Positions 50,313 to 58,882 of a stretch of 64,000 nucleotides of DNA are shown here, in pieces (position 1 is the stretch's first letter; each line of letters begins with the position of its first letter). The stretch comes from Nakaseomyces glabratus (Eukaryota > Ascomycota > Saccharomycetes > Saccharomycetales > Saccharomycetaceae), in NCBI RefSeq assembly GCF_010111755.1, contig NC_088960.1:310001-374000 (forward strand), given 5' to 3'. The notes under the pieces are model-generated. The model was not told the origin of the DNA. It saw nothing but the letters and a program-made list of their open reading frames with translations, and did no database searches. A program made the position numbers and the translations under genes.

Positions 50313-53300
50313 ATGGTGTTTGATAGCGAGTATGATCTCGGGTATCCTGTATATGGGGCCCAGTTTTTGAGTGATGGGATGCTGCTGGTTGCCGGTGGTG
50401 GTGGTGTTGGGGTTATGATCCCGAACAAACTGACTGCGCTGCGTGTGAACTTCGAGAAGAAGAAAGTGCTGAAACGGTACAGGGAGATCACATTAGACTC
50501 CCAGGATGACTCGCCTTCTAACCTTGGTGTCGCACAGAACATGATCCTGATGGGCTGTAACGAAGGATATGATAAGATCAGCTCTACAGGGGAGAATCAC
50601 CACATTCGGAAGTTTGTATTTGAGAATGATCATTTGAAGTTTATCGGGGCCATTGACTTCGATGGCTCTACGGATCCCGAAGTATACACAAAACTAATTT
50701 GCATGTCAAAGGACGGCACTATTGCTGCAATTGCGTCTTCAAAGCTGCCAACTGTGATTCGGATCATCGACCCGATCGATCTGACTGAAAAGTATGAGAT
50801 CGAGACCGGTAGAGATGTCAGGGACATTCACTTCTCTCCAGATGGGAAACTCCTTGTTTATATCACAGCTACGTCACTAGAAGTAGTTTCTGTGGTCACT
50901 GGCAGGTTTCTGTTCAGAAAGACCGATTTCAATAAAGCCACTGACCTGGCGCGTGTCAAATTTATTAACGATGACGATTTTGTCTTGGCTTCGGGATTTA
51001 AAGACAAGGCCGGTATCGCACTAACGACATTCAGAATTCGGAACACAAATCCAACTATACTATCCTCTAAGAAGGTTTTCAAGGACTATAAGAAGATTAC
51101 GGCGATGGATGTGGATCCAAAGGGACAATTGATAGCATTGACTACAGATGATAATTCCTTAGCTTTATTGTCAGTCAAAAAACTCAATGTTATCAAATTG
51201 TTTAAGCAAGTACATAAGGACACGATCACTAGAGTGACTGTTTCTCCTGGGGGTCAATACGTTGCAACTGGGTCTACAGATAAGACTGTTCATATATTTA
51301 AAATCTCCCCTGACGCAATGGGCGGCTCCAACTTATGGAAATCACTATTACGCTTTTTATTTAATGTGATGAAGCTCGCAGTGGTGGTTATCTGGGCGCA
51401 TCTATTTTATAAATATGATCTACACCACAAATTATACGATGTTACCAAGGTTCAGTTGGAAAAGAGATCAATTGAATTTCCATCGTTCTTGGATGGCATT
51501 CTCGGTACTACTACCACTAGATCAACTATTATTGAGGGCGATATTGTAAGTGTTGTAACTGATACAGCACCAGCCTTGACGTCATCTGTCTTCAGCGAGG
51601 ATAATAAGGAATACGCCAAAGTAGAAGAAACTACACCTAGTAATAGCTGGAGTTCTGTTTCTGAAAGTTATTGGCCTTCTGAGGTTTCCAATGATATTGA
51701 AAGTGTGCAAGAAAATTTTGATGATATAGAGAATAAAATCCTAGAAAATGAGGATGTGGTAATGAAAAATGATGCGATAGAGACTGAAGATGAAAGTGTT
51801 GGTTTTGACATAGATGATACAATTAAGCCAATTGCACCTATTGACATAGATTTGGAACTAGATGATCCACTAGCTTCAACCTCTGTTGATACTTCAGAGG
51901 TTTTGTCCAGTCAGGTCCCAGTTCAATTGGAGACCCTTTCTGGGCAAAGTGAAATTATTGATGATAAGCCCGAACACCTAGATGAAGAAGTGAGCGAGGG
52001 ATTTCTAGGTGATCATTCGAAGGCGAACCTCGAAACGGAAATTGAAAATGCAAGCACTTCTATCAGCATTGAGGAAAGTACTAATAGCCATAGCACTTTT
52101 ATTGAGTCAAGCTCGTCTTTAGAAGAAGGCAGAAACACAACAAGCGAGAGCTCTAGGGAAATTAGTAGCGAAACCTCTATAATCAAAGAAGATATGCTCT
52201 ACCCAACTGAAAATGTTTCTGAGCAAAGCGCCACTGATAAAGTTAACAAGAATCAAAGTATTGACAAGATTGATGTATCTTCAAGTTCTTCAATCCCAAC
52301 ATCTTCTGAAGGGTCCTCTAATAGCATTGTGGGAGATGAAGCTCAAATGCATATAAGTTCCCTTTCTAGTATAGAAACAGAATTATCGAGCTCATCTATT
52401 ATGATCAATGAAGAAAGTACCATTAGAAATGCTGATTCGGTAGTCGATGAGAATCATAGTGAAAGTAAGTTGCCAACCGAAGCAAAAACAAGCATTGTTG
52501 GGTCTATCGACAACGAAAATATTGATTCCACAGAGCTGAACAATTTGGAAGAAGCTGTAAAGACATCATCTAATGAATCATCACTGAGTCAAGTAACTGA
52601 AGAATTAGTAAAGAATAATGAAAGAGTCTCCAATCAGTCACTGTCAACTGTATCAACTGAGCACACTGAAATGAAGGAGTCCTCAAATTTGACAGAAAAG
52701 AAACCTGAAAGCAACTCACCAGAGTCTAATTTGTCAGAATCCAGCTTACAAACACATGATTTCTCTCAAATCAGTGATACCGAGAGGAATATTGTCAGTA
52801 GTAGCGCATTTGTTACTGATCTCCCATCCGAAGAGGCTAGTGTTAATCCTGGTAATACTGAGGGGACTATCGTAAACGCTTCTCTTGTTGACTCTCAATC
52901 GAGTAATTCAAGTGTTAAGACAGTCGAAACTAATGTATCTCAGGATGAACAAACTTCACAAAATGAAACTCTATCTGTTGGAGCAGCAACAATAGATGTT
53001 ATTCAGGGATCATATACATCTGTTTCCGATTCTCTCGACGGTATGAACAATGAAGAAGTGGGCAATAAAGTACATATTGAAGACGTATCGAATACCCTTG
53101 AGATAGACTCATCTGCATCTGCGTTATCTGAGCAGGGTGATAATCAATTTTCAGATTCAACCCCTGAGGTCGTTAATGTTATAAATGAATTCACTACAAC
53201 ACCAGAAAACGAGACTTCTTCTCCCTTAGCTTCTTCTTCGACAACGTTTATGACCGAATCACCATCTCCTATTGCTGTGGCTAATGAAGTAATTGAAAAT

Positions 53301-53402
53301 ATTCAACAGGATGAGCAAGTTGCCCAGCAAATGGAAGATACTAACTCTGGTTCAAGTAATTTTCAGGATACACAACATAATGTGATAAACGATGAATTGT
53401 AG
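50313..53402 (+). CDS. SED4: Sec12/Sed4-family ER membrane protein (COPII/Sar1 regulator)
   Basis: The 1029-aa protein has a cytosolic WD40-type propeller (about residues 1-335) with the GGGG-containing loop VAGGGGVGVMIPNKLTAL seen in the Sar1 exchange factor Sec12. One transmembrane segment follows (about 345-365, LLRFLFNVMKLAVVVIWAHLF). The rest is a very long luminal domain of some 650 residues, rich in Ser, Glu, Thr and Asn. S. cerevisiae Sec12 is 471 aa and Sed4 is 1065 aa, so length and position (YCR067C) favour SED4, which promotes COPII assembly with Sec16. If no separate SEC12 exists in this genome, it could do both jobs. The last four residues are NDEL. Confidence 0.9.
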   Translation: MVFDSEYDLGYPVYGAQFLSDGMLLVAGGGGVGVMIPNKLTALRVNFEKKKVLKRYREITLDSQDDSPSNLGVAQNMILMGCNEGYDKISSTGENHHIRKFVFENDHLKFIGAIDFDGSTDPEVYTKLICMSKDGTIAAIASSKLPTVIRIIDPIDLTEKYEIETGRDVRDIHFSPDGKLLVYITATSLEVVSVVTGRFLFRKTDFNKATDLARVKFINDDDFVLASGFKDKAGIALTTFRIRNTNPTILSSKKVFKDYKKITAMDVDPKGQLIALTTDDNSLALLSVKKLNVIKLFKQVHKDTITRVTVSPGGQYVATGSTDKTVHIFKISPDAMGGSNLWKSLLRFLFNVMKLAVVVIWAHLFYKYDLHHKLYDVTKVQLEKRSIEFPSFLDGILGTTTTRSTIIEGDIVSVVTDTAPALTSSVFSEDNKEYAKVEETTPSNSWSSVSESYWPSEVSNDIESVQENFDDIENKILENEDVVMKNDAIETEDESVGFDIDDTIKPIAPIDIDLELDDPLASTSVDTSEVLSSQVPVQLETLSGQSEIIDDKPEHLDEEVSEGFLGDHSKANLETEIENASTSISIEESTNSHSTFIESSSSLEEGRNTTSESSREISSETSIIKEDMLYPTENVSEQSATDKVNKNQSIDKIDVSSSSSIPTSSEGSSNSIVGDEAQMHISSLSSIETELSSSSIMINEESTIRNADSVVDENHSESKLPTEAKTSIVGSIDNENIDSTELNNLEEAVKTSSNESSLSQVTEELVKNNERVSNQSLSTVSTEHTEMKESSNLTEKKPESNSPESNLSESSLQTHDFSQISDTERNIVSSSAFVTDLPSEEASVNPGNTEGTIVNASLVDSQSSNSSVKTVETNVSQDEQTSQNETLSVGAATIDVIQGSYTSVSDSLDGMNNEEVGNKVHIEDVSNTLEIDSSASALSEQGDNQFSDSTPEVVNVINEFTTTPENETSSPLASSSTTFMTESPSPIAVANEVIENIQQDEQVAQQMEDTNSGSSNFQDTQHNVINDEL

Positions 53403-53558
53403 ATTCTCGCATAATGAATTGACTACAGTGGAATGTAACTACAACAGTTATTTGTTTTGTGAAATATATGGATATTTGTAAATTACCTTCTGTATTTCAT
53501 TTATGCACTTGTTCTATAGGTCAATAAATAGAGAATTATATGATAATCGTATAGTATT

Positions 53559-54794
53559 TTATGTTGCAGATAGCTCTGTTTGAGTTGAGCTTTCTCTGGG
53601 AGATTGTGATGTCATTAAGGTTTCGTTCTCAGTCTTTCTCCTTGTCTTTTTTGCATCACATAGCAATCTGTTAAAGGAGTTTTTGTGTAGCAGCATCCAT
53701 CCTTTCTTATCAAATGAGTCTTTCTTGAAATCTTTCAAGAGTTTTTCGTATTCCTTTCCTTTATTTTTACTGTTCATTTTCATTAATTGTGATATAGTAT
53801 TTGTTCCCCCGTTGCTACTGTTATTGTTACCATTGTGACTGGCGTCCCAGCTCATAAGTTGCCTTCGTAATTCGGATTCAGAAACTGGATTGATGGAGTC
53901 TATGAAATTGCTATTCCATAGCATTTCGTAATAGTTATATCTAGCTACCATGTTGGCTCTAGTTCCACTAACTGGTAAAGACAATGATGCTAATTTCTGT
54001 TTTAGCTGACTCGTCGTCATTTTGGCAAAATTAAGCTTCGGCAGCCTTTGTTGAGTAGATGTATTTGTAGAGTTTAAGTATCTTTTTACATGCGAAACAG
54101 ACTCACTGGGTTTTGGCGACAATCTTGATTGTTTAATTGGTGGTGAACTTGTTGGTGGTTTGGTCAAACACTCATCTAAATGTGTTCTCTCTAAATAACG
54201 TATGGGGAACAGCTGTGAGCATATTGGGCATGGTGCCTTCTCTTCTGTTTTAGCTTTTCTAGTTGTGAACATGTCGCTGATTTTTGCAGCTTTGGTCGGT
54301 CTACTCCCATTCAAAATAGTTCTGGCAGTTCTCTTTGTACCAGTAATTTGTATCTCATTATCCTCATCTATGATATCACTAGTATCATTAACAGTTATAT
54401 GATTACTATTTTCATTAACGTCGTCATCTATTTGTAACAAAGACGGTTCTTTATCAGAGACAACCTCTATAACAGAATTATCCTGATTGGTCTCTAAACT
54501 GTTTAGTTCATCTAACAGTCGCTGTCTGGCTGCCTTGTAGGTCTCTGTTATTTCATTCACCAAATATTCGCTCCTTAGCATTGATTCTCGTAACTCATGC
54601 AGGCATAACGGGCACTTTGGTTCATTACTGAGGTAACCCCGAATGCAGAGTGAGCAGAAGGTATGCCCACATGGAGTTAACACTGGGTTCTTGAGGAAAT
54701 CCTTGCAAATGTGGCAGCGAAGAAGATCATCAAGCTCTTGCAGCTGCGGCACTTTACTCTTCTTGAAGTCAGCAGCACTAGTTAGCACATCCAT
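53559..54794 (-). CDS. RAD18: Rad18, E3 ligase for PCNA monoubiquitination
   Basis: Rad18 (411 aa) works with Rad6 to ubiquitinate PCNA at stalled replication forks and so starts post-replication repair. The C3HC4 RING finger is complete at residues 27-65 (CHIC, CGHTFCSLC, CPLC). A UBZ-type zinc finger (CPICSQLF...HLDEC) follows near residues 187-209. The SAP DNA-binding motif lies near 258-292 (KMTTSQLKQKLASLSLPVSGTR), and a Rad6-binding segment lies beyond it. S. cerevisiae Rad18 is 487 aa; this copy is shorter mainly in the C-terminal tail. The start is the ATG at 54794 (MDVLTSAADFKK). Confidence 0.96.
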   Translation of the reverse strand: MDVLTSAADFKKSKVPQLQELDDLLRCHICKDFLKNPVLTPCGHTFCSLCIRGYLSNEPKCPLCLHELRESMLRSEYLVNEITETYKAARQRLLDELNSLETNQDNSVIEVVSDKEPSLLQIDDDVNENSNHITVNDTSDIIDEDNEIQITGTKRTARTILNGSRPTKAAKISDMFTTRKAKTEEKAPCPICSQLFPIRYLERTHLDECLTKPPTSSPPIKQSRLSPKPSESVSHVKRYLNSTNTSTQQRLPKLNFAKMTTSQLKQKLASLSLPVSGTRANMVARYNYYEMLWNSNFIDSINPVSESELRRQLMSWDASHNGNNNSSNGGTNTISQLMKMNSKNKGKEYEKLLKDFKKDSFDKKGWMLLHKNSFNRLLCDAKKTRRKTENETLMTSQSPRESSTQTELSAT

Positions 54795-55417
54795 GACCAG
54801 CACAGTTCCAAAAGATTATGTATACTAGCTATTCCTTTCTTGGGATCAATAACATTGAGTCTCCCACTAGTAATAAATTACAGCTCATCGACTTTTATTA
54901 TATGTTTTTTGTCAAATTAATGATTTTTGTCACTTTTCGGTGGTTAAAGGCCAGTGATAATATGCATAGACATCACCGATAAAAGAAGTATAATGACTTT
55001 ACAGTTTTATCGGGCTGGATAATCCTACAGCATTAAGAAAGCATAAAAGAACAAGAATTCTTTTCAACTCTAATCCTAGCCGCGTTATTGTTGTTAACCT
55101 CGCTTCAATAGAATATATATATTGAAGCAAGTATTATAATATAAAAGTTAAAAAATGAAGTAGAAAATTAATTAAACCCAATATCCTGTTAATCCTGTCC
55201 TTGGATAAATAATATAAAAAAGTAAAAATTATAGAAAAAAATGTTCAAAGTACAAAAATTGATACGCGTCCACTAGTCATCAACAAGTGGAGGCACCTTC
55301 TTATCATAACCAGCTGATAAGTTTGTCATGGCAGTTTCCTATCATAAGAAAAAAAAGAATATTTTAATGATAATGACCTTATTAAGCAGTTTCGTAAATT
55401 GAATTAAGAGGCAGTTC
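54795..55417. other. Intergenic region: RAD18 promoter and HCM1 3' flank
   Basis: A long AT-rich stretch with no supported gene. A/T tracts fill about 55130-55260. Confidence 0.6.
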
Positions 55418-57064
55418 TCATTTAGAGCCATCGTTGCTTTCATCTTTCTTGTCCTGAGCATTCGATGAAGTTGACCCAGCTCTTTTCAAAACGGAAAAGA
55501 TATCCACACCAAATAAACCACTTGATGGGAACTTTGTGGCCTTGTGGAACCCAGGTATCTGTTGTGACCTTGGTGACAAATTATTGTGTTTCGTGTCACA
55601 TGGGGTAGCTGAGAACTTCAACGGTGTACCCATGGCTCTAAACATTGGGGAAAGATAGGTATCCTCGAACAAATGAGAAGGTGTTTGCAACTTGCGTAGT
55701 ATAGAATTGCTATCCTTTGGTGTCTCCGTGAACCTAGCCGGTGTCTTTACATTAGTTATGCTATTGACTTCTGGTGTCTTTAGCACATTTACTTGAATCG
55801 GCGGTAGCTTTAGATGCGTAGTATCCTCAGAGTACCTATTCACATATGGGGTAGTAATCTGTGGTAAAGTGGTTGGAGAAGAAGACATGGGTACCGGCCC
55901 AAGAAGCGTGCTAGGTTCGTGTCTTGCGTGAGAAGGGGAGTCAGTGTCAAAACTTGAGTTAAACGAGCACATGTACCTTCTCATGTTAGGTGGAGAGTTT
56001 AAAGGATTCAAGGTCGTAATGGGATCTTGAATATCACCTATAGTTGGCAACCTTTCGGTCTTGCTCTTACTTAATGGAGTTGCTATCTCTGGCAATTCAG
56101 TCTTTTTCATAGGATATGGTGAATCCAGTAAGTTGTGATCGTTCTGCCTTATTACCATGCCAAAATTGAATACTTCCTCCTTCCCTTGTGATATGCTGCC
56201 ATCCTTGGGCTTGTCTTCTGGAGGTGACACTTTTATCGAAAAAGTCGAATTTAGGTCTGTGAAAGAGCTGTCAGCGTTTGGTGTAGAGCTTATGCTACTT
56301 GATTCACTAGCTGATGTTTGAGCGTTAGATGTGTTCTTCTTTTCGTTAGTGCTTTCGCGGTTCAGATAAGTTGGTTTTTCGTTGTCAAATTCTTCTAGCA
56401 TAGCGGGATCGATGTCGAAGTACTTTTCAATCGTCTGTACTTGTTTGCGTAAGTTTTCGTAATCTCCATAGTCACCTTTGAAAAATTTCGACTCTGATCC
56501 CACTTTCACCTGCCAGAAATGTCCTTTACCATCGCTCGACTTCTCAGTCTTGGTGAAAGCGCTGTTCAGAGACAGGTTGTGTCTGATCGAGTTCTGCCAG
56601 CTGGCGTCTTTTGGTCTATAATATGGGAAGTGCACTGATATCCAGCAGTATATCTGCGACAGTGTGAGCTTACCCTCAGGCGACTGCAAAATGGCGAGAC
56701 ATATCAGCACCGCGTAGGAGTACTGCGGCTTGGAGTTCTTGTCACCGGATTCTTTACGCTTGGCCAGGGACTCGAACAGTTCTTCCAGAGTCAAAGTACC
56801 ATTAGACCGCGCACTGCCAACAGTCTTCTGCCTCTTCGCCTTCGTTGTAGTTATAGGCGACGACCGTGCCGGCGACAGCGGCCTACTATCACTAGAGTCA
56901 CCCATGGGCGGGTTCTTCACCAGCCGCGACTTCGCAGGAGTCGACTTAGGTGGCGTGATGAGCGCCTCGTCCATCGCCCTCTTCTTCATATTTGACGTGT
57001 CAATGAATATGTTCGCGGGCGACGTACTGTGCAAATTGTACATGCTAATAAACTCAGGTTCCAT
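55418..57064 (-). CDS. HCM1: Forkhead transcription factor Hcm1
   Basis: Hcm1 (548 aa; S. cerevisiae 564 aa) is an S-phase forkhead activator of genes for spindle pole body, kinetochore and later cell-cycle regulators. The winged-helix domain lies at about residues 111-205: KPQYSYAVLICLAI, then the recognition helix ASWQNSIRHNLSLNSAF, then GKGHFWQV. Many SP/TP sites in the N-terminus (ALITPPKSTPAKS) and C-terminal half are probable CDK sites. The upstream region carries SBF/MBF-type motifs, which fits the late-G1 transcription known for HCM1. The start at 57064 is the first ATG. Confidence 0.97.
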   Translation of the reverse strand: MEPEFISMYNLHSTSPANIFIDTSNMKKRAMDEALITPPKSTPAKSRLVKNPPMGDSSDSRPLSPARSSPITTTKAKRQKTVGSARSNGTLTLEELFESLAKRKESGDKNSKPQYSYAVLICLAILQSPEGKLTLSQIYCWISVHFPYYRPKDASWQNSIRHNLSLNSAFTKTEKSSDGKGHFWQVKVGSESKFFKGDYGDYENLRKQVQTIEKYFDIDPAMLEEFDNEKPTYLNRESTNEKKNTSNAQTSASESSSISSTPNADSSFTDLNSTFSIKVSPPEDKPKDGSISQGKEEVFNFGMVIRQNDHNLLDSPYPMKKTELPEIATPLSKSKTERLPTIGDIQDPITTLNPLNSPPNMRRYMCSFNSSFDTDSPSHARHEPSTLLGPVPMSSSPTTLPQITTPYVNRYSEDTTHLKLPPIQVNVLKTPEVNSITNVKTPARFTETPKDSNSILRKLQTPSHLFEDTYLSPMFRAMGTPLKFSATPCDTKHNNLSPRSQQIPGFHKATKFPSSGLFGVDIFSVLKRAGSTSSNAQDKKDESNDGSK

Positions 57065-58183
57065 CTATCAAACGTCGTCTAAAAAAGTTTTGCTCCTATT
57101 GTATAAGTGTTTCCTCTGTGTCTTGTAGTTATTCTCTCCGTGTAGTCCGTATTATTCAATCCTCCCTACCACTTAGCGGTATCGTTCTATGGTGTTGCGG
57201 TTTGCTAAAGAATGCGGGAAAAGGGTAATGAACATGCCACTTATAAATAAGACAATCGAAAGGGATTTGCTAAAAAAATTTTCTCCTCTATTAGACCTCT
57301 TTTGCTTTTTTTTTACTTCTAATTATTAAGGATGATTGAGCTGCCTCGCATGGCACAAATTCCTTGCACAAGAGAACACGTATTACTCAGGAGTCAGCCA
57401 TCCACACGCGACTGTATCCCAATCGCCAATAACCCAGTGAGCCACTATCCCAAGAACCAGTGTCCTGTGCCAGGACTGTCCCCCCACTCCCATCCAGGGC
57501 ACTTTACCCAAGGAGCTATAACCCAACAGCCCAATCGCTTTTCGCGTCACAAAACACTTTTATGTCCCAAATAGGAAATACCGTCCTGCCCGAAACGCGA
57601 AAAAATCTTTTTTTGGCGGAAAAGCCGCGACTTTCGTGTTTTCGTTCATAGTTATTATATCACATGACTTATACAAACCTGCTTCTCACTTCACTTCCTT
57701 CTCCCCCCCCCGTCACCCAGACGTCTCACACGTCCCACAAAAGTGTATGGCAAAGCTGTATAGCTCCTAGGTACAAGTCCGCGTGTATGTATGGTTGGCA
57801 AAAAGCTGTATACAGCTTTTTGCAAAGGTTCGTGATGACTCATAGTGTCTTCCATTGTTCCGGGCCACTGCGAATGCGAATGCGAATGCGGATTCGTATT
57901 CGGATGCAGATGCAGAGGAGAAATGAAGACGAAGTGTCATATCCATAAACAAACTGTCCTTCTATACTGTTGGGTATCAAGCAGGTACGGTCTTGATTTC
58001 AGCCAATTTTTTTTGCATTACTTCTTAACTACTCCATCATTATTTTCAGTTAGTTTCATTGTTACAAACATTAAATATGGGCGCAAATAGCATTGGCAAT
58101 ATCCCAAAATTACCCATTAAATTTTCTATGGGCCTAAATTTCAATACAGCAACTCTTTATCTTGTATAATTCTGTGCATGTCG
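57065..58183. other. HCM1 upstream region and BUD31 3' flank
   Basis: These 1.1 kb carry no supported gene. SBF/MBF-type motifs lie at 57539-57638 and an imperfect GCGAAT hexamer repeat at about 57869-57900. An 80-codon frame at 57332-57574 has no recognisable features. Confidence 0.65.
57539..57638 (-). promoter_or_regulatory. SCB/MCB-type sites upstream of HCM1
   Basis: TTTTCGCG (57539-57546, minus-strand CGCGAAAA), ACGCGAAAA (57595-57603) and TTTCGTG (57632-57638, minus-strand CACGAAA) match Swi4/Mbp1 recognition sequences. They cluster within 100 bp, 475-575 bp before the HCM1 ATG. Confidence 0.55.
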
Positions 58184-58630
58184 TCAGTCTGTGCTGGCGC
58201 AGCCGTGGCAGCCGCAGTTCACACACTCCTTGAAGCTGACCGGGACGCCTTTCTTCTCGGCCTCGGCCTCGAGCTGCAGCCTGGGCACACGGCAGATGCA
58301 GGTGCTCCCGTGGTTTGTCTCGCTCTGCTGTACACACTGCAGGCAGCACAGCTTCTCGTAGCCGCGCTTCCGCCACTTCGCAATCAGCCGCCGGTCGGCT
58401 ACCTTCTTCTTCAGCAGCCACTCGTAAAGCTCCCGCGAGATCGCACGCCGCTTGTAGTACATGGTATACACATACCGCGACCGCTCGCTGTGGATCTGCA
58501 CTATCCGCCACAGATCTTCCTTGCCTTGGCCCTTGCCTAGGCTCTTGCTCTTGTCCTTACCGATCTCCTTCAGCCGCCGCTCAAACTCTGCAAGAACAGG
58601 CTCGACCCGCTCATACCCTTTCACCTTCAT
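58184..58630 (-). CDS. BUD31: Bud31/G10 splicing factor
   Basis: Bud31 (G10 family) is a spliceosome component of the activated complex; loss in yeast alters bud-site selection through mis-splicing. The 148-aa product matches S. cerevisiae Bud31 (157 aa) from FERRLKE to the end. The core is RSRYVYTMYYKRRAISRELYEWL, and the C-terminal zinc-binding block contains CCLQCVQ, CICRVPR and CVNCGCHGCAS. The first in-frame ATG (58630) gives MKVKGYERVEPVL, which lacks the conserved basic start of the family (MPRIKTRRSK in yeast). The upstream frame is open but runs into the CAACTA repeat. It is divergent from CDC60. Confidence 0.93.
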   Translation of the reverse strand: MKVKGYERVEPVLAEFERRLKEIGKDKSKSLGKGQGKEDLWRIVQIHSERSRYVYTMYYKRRAISRELYEWLLKKKVADRRLIAKWRKRGYEKLCCLQCVQQSETNHGSTCICRVPRLQLEAEAEKKGVPVSFKECVNCGCHGCASTD

Positions 58631-58665
58631 GTCCGCCTGTTTGCTAGTATTTGTCACAAGAGCTG

Positions 58666-58701
58666 CAACTACAACTACAACTACAACTGCAACTGCAACT
58701 T
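58666..58701. repeat. CAACTA/CAACTG hexamer repeat, 6 copies
   Basis: Three CAACTA, two CAACTG and one CAACTT hexamers lie head to tail between BUD31 and CDC60, 36 bp before the BUD31 ATG. The same unit appears at 4387-4410 and 5091-5120. Confidence 0.9.
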
Positions 58702-58766
58702 CCACTACAATTATATAAGCTCTTCTTACGTTTGCAACCCGGTAACGGTCATCGCTCGCTGGGAAG

Positions 58767-58806
58767 AAAAAATTTTGAAAAAAAATTGGCTGGAAAAGTA
58801 TATAAG
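58767..58806 (+). promoter_or_regulatory. RRPE-like A/T tract and TATA box of CDC60
   Basis: An A6T4GA8TT tract (58767-58787) resembles RRPE and a TATATAAG box follows at 58799-58806, about 77 bp before the CDC60 ATG. A PAC-like TCATCGC lies at 58749-58755. Genes of translation often share these motifs. Confidence 0.5.
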
Positions 58807-58882
58807 AGCAATAGTGGTCGGATCAGCGGTTCCTGGAGCTGGTTTGGATTGCTAGGACACTGGTTAAGACTAGCAGCAGAAG

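Noticed and set aside
57332..57574. 80-codon frame upstream of HCM1
   Set aside because: It lies in the promoter region, overlaps SBF/MBF-type motifs and has no recognisable features.
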